This document shows positions 15,944 through 19,789 of a stretch of DNA of 19,789 nt, in pieces. Source of the stretch: Planctomycetota bacterium (GTDB taxonomy: Bacteria; Planctomycetota; Phycisphaerae; UBA1845); NCBI GenBank assembly GCA_022561415.1, contig JADFRH010000006.1:1-19789 (forward strand), given 5' to 3'. Under the pieces are notes generated by a model that had not been told where the DNA came from, did not search any database, and was given only the letters and a program-made list of their open reading frames with translations. A program made the translations under genes and the position numbers. Position 1 is the first letter of the stretch. Each line of letters begins with the position of its first letter.

Positions 15944-16581
15944 TGAACTGCAAAGATTTCGACATGCTGATGGCCGATGCCCTGGGGGACGAACTCGCCG
16001 AGGACGATCAGGCCTCGTTCGAGGCCCACCTCGCCACGTGCGAAACGTGCCGGAGCGAATACGAGAGCTTGAAACGGACGGTAGACGCAACGCGAACACT
16101 GGCCGGACCGCGCAAGGTTCGCGTTCAACACAACGGCAAGCGGCTTGTCATCCAGCCGATAGACTCGGATGCGCTTTCCGTGTCGCACGGGCCAAAGCGT
16201 ACGGCGCTGCGAAGCGGCGGGCTGTTGCGATTTGCGGCCTCGGTCTTCATCGCGTTCACGGCCGGGTATTCGGTTCACGCCGGGCTCATGATGGCCGACG
16301 ACGCGCAACAAGGGCCACTCGTCCGTCGAGTCGAGAATGTTGCGCCGACAAGCGTGCGCGGGTCGCTCGTCATGGCCCATGCGCGAAACCCATCGCGCTC
16401 GAGTTTCGCCAAGTGCCTCGCAACAATCACGCGCCGCCCGCGCCAACGAAAGTACGAAGATAACTCGATTCGTCAACGCCGGAACGAGTCGAGCGACAGG
16501 ACCGGTGTGTATGCGCCGAGTCGCTCGCGCGTCCACCAGACGCCTTCCCGCCGGCGCGTGGTCCAATCGGAGAAGTGGTAG
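15943..16581 (+). CDS. Zinc-finger transmembrane anti-sigma factor, possibly frameshifted at the end
   Basis: This gene starts at ATG 15943 with GGAG eight bases before it. The N-terminus is a ZAS domain: MNCKDFDMLMADALGDEL, then HLATCETC giving H29-x3-C33-x2-C36 with C3 as likely fourth ligand, which holds the sigma factor. Residues about 93-115 form one membrane helix (LLRFAASVFIAFTAGYSVHAGL). The 65 residues after about 147 are strongly basic and look like out-of-frame coding; they also run 109 bases antisense into the convergent gene. Another frame over the same stretch gives KPIALEFRQVPRNNHAPPAP and stops at 16463, ten bases before the convergent gene ends. A real or sequencing frameshift near 16375-16390 would explain this. 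Confidence 0.85.
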   Translation: MNCKDFDMLMADALGDELAEDDQASFEAHLATCETCRSEYESLKRTVDATRTLAGPRKVRVQHNGKRLVIQPIDSDALSVSHGPKRTALRSGGLLRFAASVFIAFTAGYSVHAGLMMADDAQQGPLVRRVENVAPTSVRGSLVMAHARNPSRSSFAKCLATITRRPRQRKYEDNSIRQRRNESSDRTGVYAPSRSRVHQTPSRRRVVQSEKW

Positions 16582-18458
16582 TCGTACAATTCAGCGCGAA
16601 TGAAGCGAGGCGGCTTGTCGGGGAACGGATTCGTTTCGAGCAGAGCGAGTACCTCGGGCGAGCCTTCCAGCAGTCGCTTTTCGAGGTTGATGAACCACTG
16701 GTTGCGTCTTTGTCGATGGTTGCCCAGCGCGGCAAACCACATCTGCCAGTCGAGCCTGGGCTGATGCGGCGCGACCTGCCGCGGACGTTGCGTTGGATCG
16801 CCCGGCTTCCACTTGAACTCGTAGGCCTTCCATTCGAGCCGGTCGTGGCTCCCCTCGATGATGATCTCCGGGCGGCGCGTGGTCATGCTGCGAAACAGGC
16901 CGTACGTGCTGACGAGGTGATAGCGCCCGTTGACCTCGATCAGCTTCTTGACCGTGTTCGGTAGAGCGTCGAAGTCAATGCCTCGCGATCGGCGATCCTC
17001 CCGCAGCGTAATCTTCATCTGCACCGCGTTCAGCGTGACGATGGGTAGGGCGAAGGCGAGCACGCACCAGCGCTGCGCGATCCAGGGCCTGCGGCGGGTC
17101 GGAGTAACGATCACGGCGTCGGACGTCCATCGTGGGAGAAACCGTCGAAGAAACGCATCGTCCAGCAGTGGCAAACACAGCGCGATGGTCAGCAGGTTGA
17201 AAAAGTTGTAGTTGCCCGTGGCCATGATGAGGACTTGGAACAACACCTGAAGCCAGAACGCGAGCAGGCGAGGCCGGCGCGGAAGAAAAAACAGGAACGG
17301 AATGCCGATCTCGATCACGAACATGGCCACGCACGAGACCTTGTGGAACCAGAGCGGAAGCTGATGGGCGTACCACGAGAGCGTGTTGGGAATGCAGGAC
17401 GTCTCGAAGTGGTAGGTCAACGCGGTCAACTCGTGCCACGTCGGGTCGGAGGGATTGTCGTCCAGAATCTTGACCACGCCCGAGCTGAACATCAACCGAA
17501 AGAGAAGAAGAATGATCAGCCATCGCACGATGCCCGAGGGTCGCCGGTCCGTCTTCAACCGCGGCCAAAGCGACCAGGGCGCGTAGAAAACCGCCAGCAC
17601 CCCGGTCTCCAGCAGGAGTATGTCCCACTGAAAGTTCAAGAAAGGGCGTCCTATCTGATACAACGAAAAGTACAACACCCAGCAGATCACCAGCATCAGC
17701 GCCGGCGCGACGCGGAGGATCACGAGTGCGGACGCGATCGCCCCGCCCCAACAACTCAGCTCGAGGAATCGGTCGCTGCATGTGAACCAGGCTAGTGTCG
17801 GAAGGCGGGTGTAAGCCTCATCACCGAGATTGGTATGCACGCGCTGAAGAAAGTCGGTCGCTGGTGAAATCCCATCGCTGCCCATCAATCCCAGAATCTG
17901 AACGCCCAGCGAGAGAAAGGCGACAAGATAAATGAGGCCGATCAAGCGAACGAACAGCCAACGCACAAGCAGAAAGCTCGGCGGCCCCAGCTCGCGACCC
18001 CACAGCCATTGGGTGATCCGAGAGAATCCGTGGCGATGGCCGGCCACGAATCGGTAGGCGAGTTCCGTCACCGGCGCGACACCGGGCACACGGCGGTACA
18101 ACCAGTAGGGCCGGCGTTTCCCCGCGCCGTGGGCGAGCGCGCGGAACACCGCGTGCGCCCCGCTGTAAACCGTGCCATCGGCTTCGATGAGCTGAACCGC
18201 TGTCTCGAACTGCTCGCGCGGGATCTGAGGAAGCGCATCGGCCGCCGACTGATACGGCTGGTAGTCGATCCGATCGCCCGTCATGATCTTCCAACGCGCG
18301 ATCCAGCGGCGGCAGAAGCCGCAGTCGCCGTCGTAGATCATCCGGGGGTTGGCCGATGGCTCGTCGTTGCGTTCCACACGATGGATTCTGATGAAACCGC
18401 CATCGAAGAGCAAGCGAACCTGCCCCCGTTCCACCCCCGTTTCATAACTTGCCGACAT
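16473..18458 (-). CDS. DUF393 (DCC) thioredoxin-like domain fused to a lipase maturation factor-like membrane protein
   Basis: The N-terminal part (about residues 38-145) is a DUF393/DCC domain, with MIYDGDCGFCRRW giving a C46-x-x-C49 pair typical of thiol-disulfide proteins. From about residue 160 come several membrane helices and the signature of lipase maturation factors (LMF1/2): FNFQWDILLLETG, LMFSSGVVKI, the TALTYHFETSCIPNTLSWYAHQLP block, and a soluble C-terminal domain with VNGRYHLVSTYGLFRSMTTRRPEIIIEG, WKAYEFKWKPG, LDWQMWFAALG and a closing WWTRERLGAYTPV. Vertebrate LMF1 helps lipases fold in the ER; bacterial members are unstudied. The DCC domain would supply redox chemistry. The start is uncertain: TTG 18476, ATG 18458 or ATG 18341, the last right at the DCC domain. 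It is convergent with the anti-sigma gene. Confidence 0.82.
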   Translation of the reverse strand: MSASYETGVERGQVRLLFDGGFIRIHRVERNDEPSANPRMIYDGDCGFCRRWIARWKIMTGDRIDYQPYQSAADALPQIPREQFETAVQLIEADGTVYSGAHAVFRALAHGAGKRRPYWLYRRVPGVAPVTELAYRFVAGHRHGFSRITQWLWGRELGPPSFLLVRWLFVRLIGLIYLVAFLSLGVQILGLMGSDGISPATDFLQRVHTNLGDEAYTRLPTLAWFTCSDRFLELSCWGGAIASALVILRVAPALMLVICWVLYFSLYQIGRPFLNFQWDILLLETGVLAVFYAPWSLWPRLKTDRRPSGIVRWLIILLLFRLMFSSGVVKILDDNPSDPTWHELTALTYHFETSCIPNTLSWYAHQLPLWFHKVSCVAMFVIEIGIPFLFFLPRRPRLLAFWLQVLFQVLIMATGNYNFFNLLTIALCLPLLDDAFLRRFLPRWTSDAVIVTPTRRRPWIAQRWCVLAFALPIVTLNAVQMKITLREDRRSRGIDFDALPNTVKKLIEVNGRYHLVSTYGLFRSMTTRRPEIIIEGSHDRLEWKAYEFKWKPGDPTQRPRQVAPHQPRLDWQMWFAALGNHRQRRNQWFINLEKRLLEGSPEVLALLETNPFPDKPPRFIRAELYDYHFSDWTTRRREGVWWTRERLGAYTPVLSLDSFRR

Positions 18459-18461
18459 GAT

Positions 18462-18467
18462 TACAAT
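18462..18467 (+). promoter_or_regulatory. -10 element TACAAT for a possibly leaderless rhomboid mRNA
   Basis: TACAAT matches five of six bases of the -10 consensus and ends eight bases before the rhomboid ATG at 18476. Transcription would then begin at or next to the start codon. No Shine-Dalgarno sequence is visible upstream. A good -35 is lacking (TTTCAT at 18440 with a 16-base gap is weak). Confidence 0.4.
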
Positions 18468-18475
18468 ACGGTGCA

Positions 18476-19375
18476 ATGAAGAATCAGCGGCCGGCGGTCG
18501 AAATCATCCATGTTTCGGACACCAGGCGAGACTGCCTCAGACATGCGTTTGTCCTCGAAGCCTTGGGGATCGCATACGAAGTTCACGGCGAGGCCGGTAG
18601 ATTCGCACTTGTTGTTGCGGCGTTGGATGCGGACGGCGCCCGCGAAGAGCTCGCTGCGTACGCTCGGGAGACGCATGCACACAGGCCCCGCGCGGCCATG
18701 CCGCCGCTACGGGGAATCGGTCTTACCGGCGCGATCGGATATGCTGTTGTCCTGTTGCTCGTTGCAGCTCTCGAGAATCTCGATGCGTTCGATGTGGACT
18801 GGCTTGCGGCCGGCAAGACCCACGCCGGGCTGATGCGTCAGGGGCAATGGTGGCGGTCGGTCACAGCGCTCAGCTTGCACTCCGACCTCGTTCACTTGGC
18901 TTCCAACATTGTGTTCGGCGGTCTCATCGGGCTGTTCGCCGGACAACTGCTCGGCTCCGGATTGGCGTGGGTTAGTATTCTAATCGCAGGTGCCACCGGC
19001 AACATGTTTCTCGCGACGTTTCGCCCGGCGGGCTACACATCCGTCGGGGCATCCACGGCCGTCTTCGCCGCTCTGGGTTTGGTGGCCGCATACGTTTGGG
19101 CACGACGCAAGCACGACCAGACGCCCAAACTCAAACGGTGGGCGCCGCTCGTCGGTGCCATCGTCTTGCTGGCCTACCTCGGCACCGGTGGCGAGAGGGT
19201 GGACGTCGGCGCACACGTCTCCGGTTTCGCGTGCGGCATGTTGCTCGGTGCGCTATACGGCAAACTCGGCGACCGCTTAGCGCTCGGTGCTATACACCAA
19301 TCTCTCTTGGGATTGACGGCGGTCGCCATGCTAGCCGGCACGTGGGCGCTCGCGCTGGCCCGCCACGCGCCGTAG
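18476..19375 (+). CDS. Rhomboid-family intramembrane serine protease with N-terminal soluble domain
   Basis: Rhomboids cut membrane-spanning substrates within the bilayer. This 299-residue protein has six or seven hydrophobic helices after residue 82. The catalytic serine is Ser193 in VGASTAVFA (usually GASGAVFG; here threonine replaces the second glycine). The general-base histidine is His247 in GAHVSGFACG, and the helix-2 motif LHSDLVHLASN contains H135, H140 and N144. The L1-loop WWRSVT also fits. Residues 1-75 form a cytoplasmic domain starting VSDTRRDCLRHAFVLEALGIAYEV, which resembles small signal-type DUF2007-like domains attached to other bacterial rhomboids. The gene lies back to back with the DCC/LMF gene, the two starts being only 18 bases apart if ATG 18458 is used there. 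Confidence 0.9.
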   Translation: MKNQRPAVEIIHVSDTRRDCLRHAFVLEALGIAYEVHGEAGRFALVVAALDADGAREELAAYARETHAHRPRAAMPPLRGIGLTGAIGYAVVLLLVAALENLDAFDVDWLAAGKTHAGLMRQGQWWRSVTALSLHSDLVHLASNIVFGGLIGLFAGQLLGSGLAWVSILIAGATGNMFLATFRPAGYTSVGASTAVFAALGLVAAYVWARRKHDQTPKLKRWAPLVGAIVLLAYLGTGGERVDVGAHVSGFACGMLLGALYGKLGDRLALGAIHQSLLGLTAVAMLAGTWALALARHAP

Positions 19376-19485
19376 GACGACGTGCAAGTGCGCGAATCCG
19401 CTCCAGAAAAAGACAAACAAGAGGTCGAGGTCAATCGCACAATAAGCCTGCCCCCCATTTGCGACCCGTACGGATGCTTGCGGGA

Positions 19486-19505
19486 GGCCGCCGGCAACGG
19501 CGGTC
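19486..19505 (+). terminator. Possible hairpin terminator after the rhomboid gene
   Basis: GGCCGCCG and CGGCGGTC form an 8-bp stem (one G-U pair) closed by the tetraloop GCAA, a stable GNRA loop. It lies about 110 bases after the stop codon. Only scattered T-runs follow from 19525, so an intrinsic terminator is possible but weak. Confidence 0.3.
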
Positions 19506-19561
19506 CCTACCGCGATCGTTCGTAATTCTTCCTGACCCCTTTTCCGCCTCTAAATCACCGT

Positions 19562-19580
19562 GCGTGATTCTGCATCACGC
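19562..19580. promoter_or_regulatory. Operator-like dyad next to the kinase promoter
   Basis: GCGTGAT and ATCACGC are perfect inverted arms around the five bases TCTGC. The right arm ends one base before the -35 box at 19582, a usual place for an activator or repressor site. No regulator is identified. Confidence 0.4.
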
Positions 19581-19581
19581 G

Positions 19582-19610
19582 TTGACGCCGCTGTCGGCAC
19601 GACCTACGAT
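19582..19610 (+). promoter_or_regulatory. Sigma70-like promoter of the Ser/Thr kinase gene
   Basis: TTGACG (19582-19587) and TACGAT (19605-19610) are 17 bases apart, with five and four or five of six consensus bases. A start near 19617 gives a leader of about 18 bases that still contains the ribosome site AGAGGGA before ATG 19635. Confidence 0.5.
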
Positions 19611-19634
19611 GGCCACGAGAGAGGGATCGTTCCT

Positions 19635-19789
19635 ATGGTCGGCCAGACTGTTTCCCATTACAAGATCACCGAAAAGTTGGGCGAGGGCGGTATGGGTGCC
19701 GTCTACCGGGCTGAAGACCAAAAGCTGCGGCGACCAGTGGCGCTCAAATTTCTCCCTGTCGATCTGACCCCCGACCCGCGCGCCCGGCA
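19635..19789 (+). CDS. Hanks-type Ser/Thr protein kinase, cut by the right edge
   Basis: Only the first 51 codons are present. The protein starts [21 protein letters not shown]; the glycine-rich ATP loop is G16-E-G-G-M-G, followed by AVYRAED and the ATP-anchoring lysine K38 in VALKFLP. This is the standard N-terminus of PknB-like kinases, which phosphorylate proteins on Ser/Thr in bacteria and are numerous in planctomycetes and myxobacteria. AGGGA lies eight bases before the ATG. The presence of a membrane helix or sensor domain cannot be judged. A longer open frame over the same bases in another register is not coding. Confidence 0.92.
   Translation, partial: MVGQTVSHYKITEKLGEGGMGAVYRAEDQKLRRPVALKFLPVDLTPDPRAR

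Noticed and set aside
15257..16099. 280-codon minus-strand frame opposite the sigma factor
   Set aside because: It is antisense to a sigma factor with intact regions 2 and 4 and is rich in Arg and Pro.
19096..19767. 223-codon plus-strand frame leading into the kinase region
   Set aside because: It lies in the wrong register for both the rhomboid and the kinase, and the kinase ATP loop is read in another frame.

Overview
The window looks like a chromosomal piece of a GC-rich, Gram-negative-type bacterium, most likely a Planctomycetota lineage. This is inferred from family content, not from a marker gene. The pointers are lipid A genes including a fused LpxC/FabZ, a Skp/OmpH chaperone, secreted Cys-rich and beta-propeller proteins of a kind common in planctomycete genomes, an ECF sigma/anti-sigma pair with a lipoprotein, and the start of a Hanks-type Ser/Thr kinase. 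I see no tRNA, rRNA, CRISPR array, insertion sequence or phage gene.

Left part, all on the minus strand. Positions 5797 down to 1643 form a compact envelope operon: ompH/skp, lpxC-fabZ fusion, lpxA, and a GnnA-like Gfo/Idh/MocA oxidoreductase. The gaps are a 4-base overlap, then 24 and 19 bases. LpxA carries an unexpected C-terminal domain of the divergent InlB B-repeat type. The ompH/lpxC junction is built from heptamer repeats that can also fold into a hairpin over the lpxC start. Downstream, with its own promoter-like region, is a secreted Cys-rich propeller protein (1349 to the left edge). Its frame runs without a stop into what looks like the signal peptide of another protein.

Middle part, plus strand, divergent from the envelope operon: a GT87-type multi-pass glycosyltransferase, an exported S9A prolyl oligopeptidase, and a secreted seven-blade FG-GAP protein with a repeated cysteine pair. 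Two minus-strand genes follow, a DcsG-like ATP-grasp enzyme and a membrane-anchored alpha/beta hydrolase. The gap between them holds a 121-bp inverted-repeat element; a single related unit lies after the peptidase gene.

Right part: a plus-strand operon of lipoprotein, ECF sigma factor and zinc-finger anti-sigma factor. The anti-sigma gene converges on a DUF393/lipase-maturation-factor fusion. That gene is divergent from a rhomboid-family membrane protease that may be translated from a leaderless mRNA. The window ends inside a Ser/Thr kinase gene with a good sigma70-like promoter and a dyad next to it.

The common theme is the cell envelope: building lipid A, chaperoning outer-membrane proteins, secreted propellers, membrane proteolysis and envelope-type signalling. 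I did not find a clear new defence or mobile system. The most unusual items are the LpxA fusion, the ompH/lpxC repeat junction and the REP-like inverted-repeat element.
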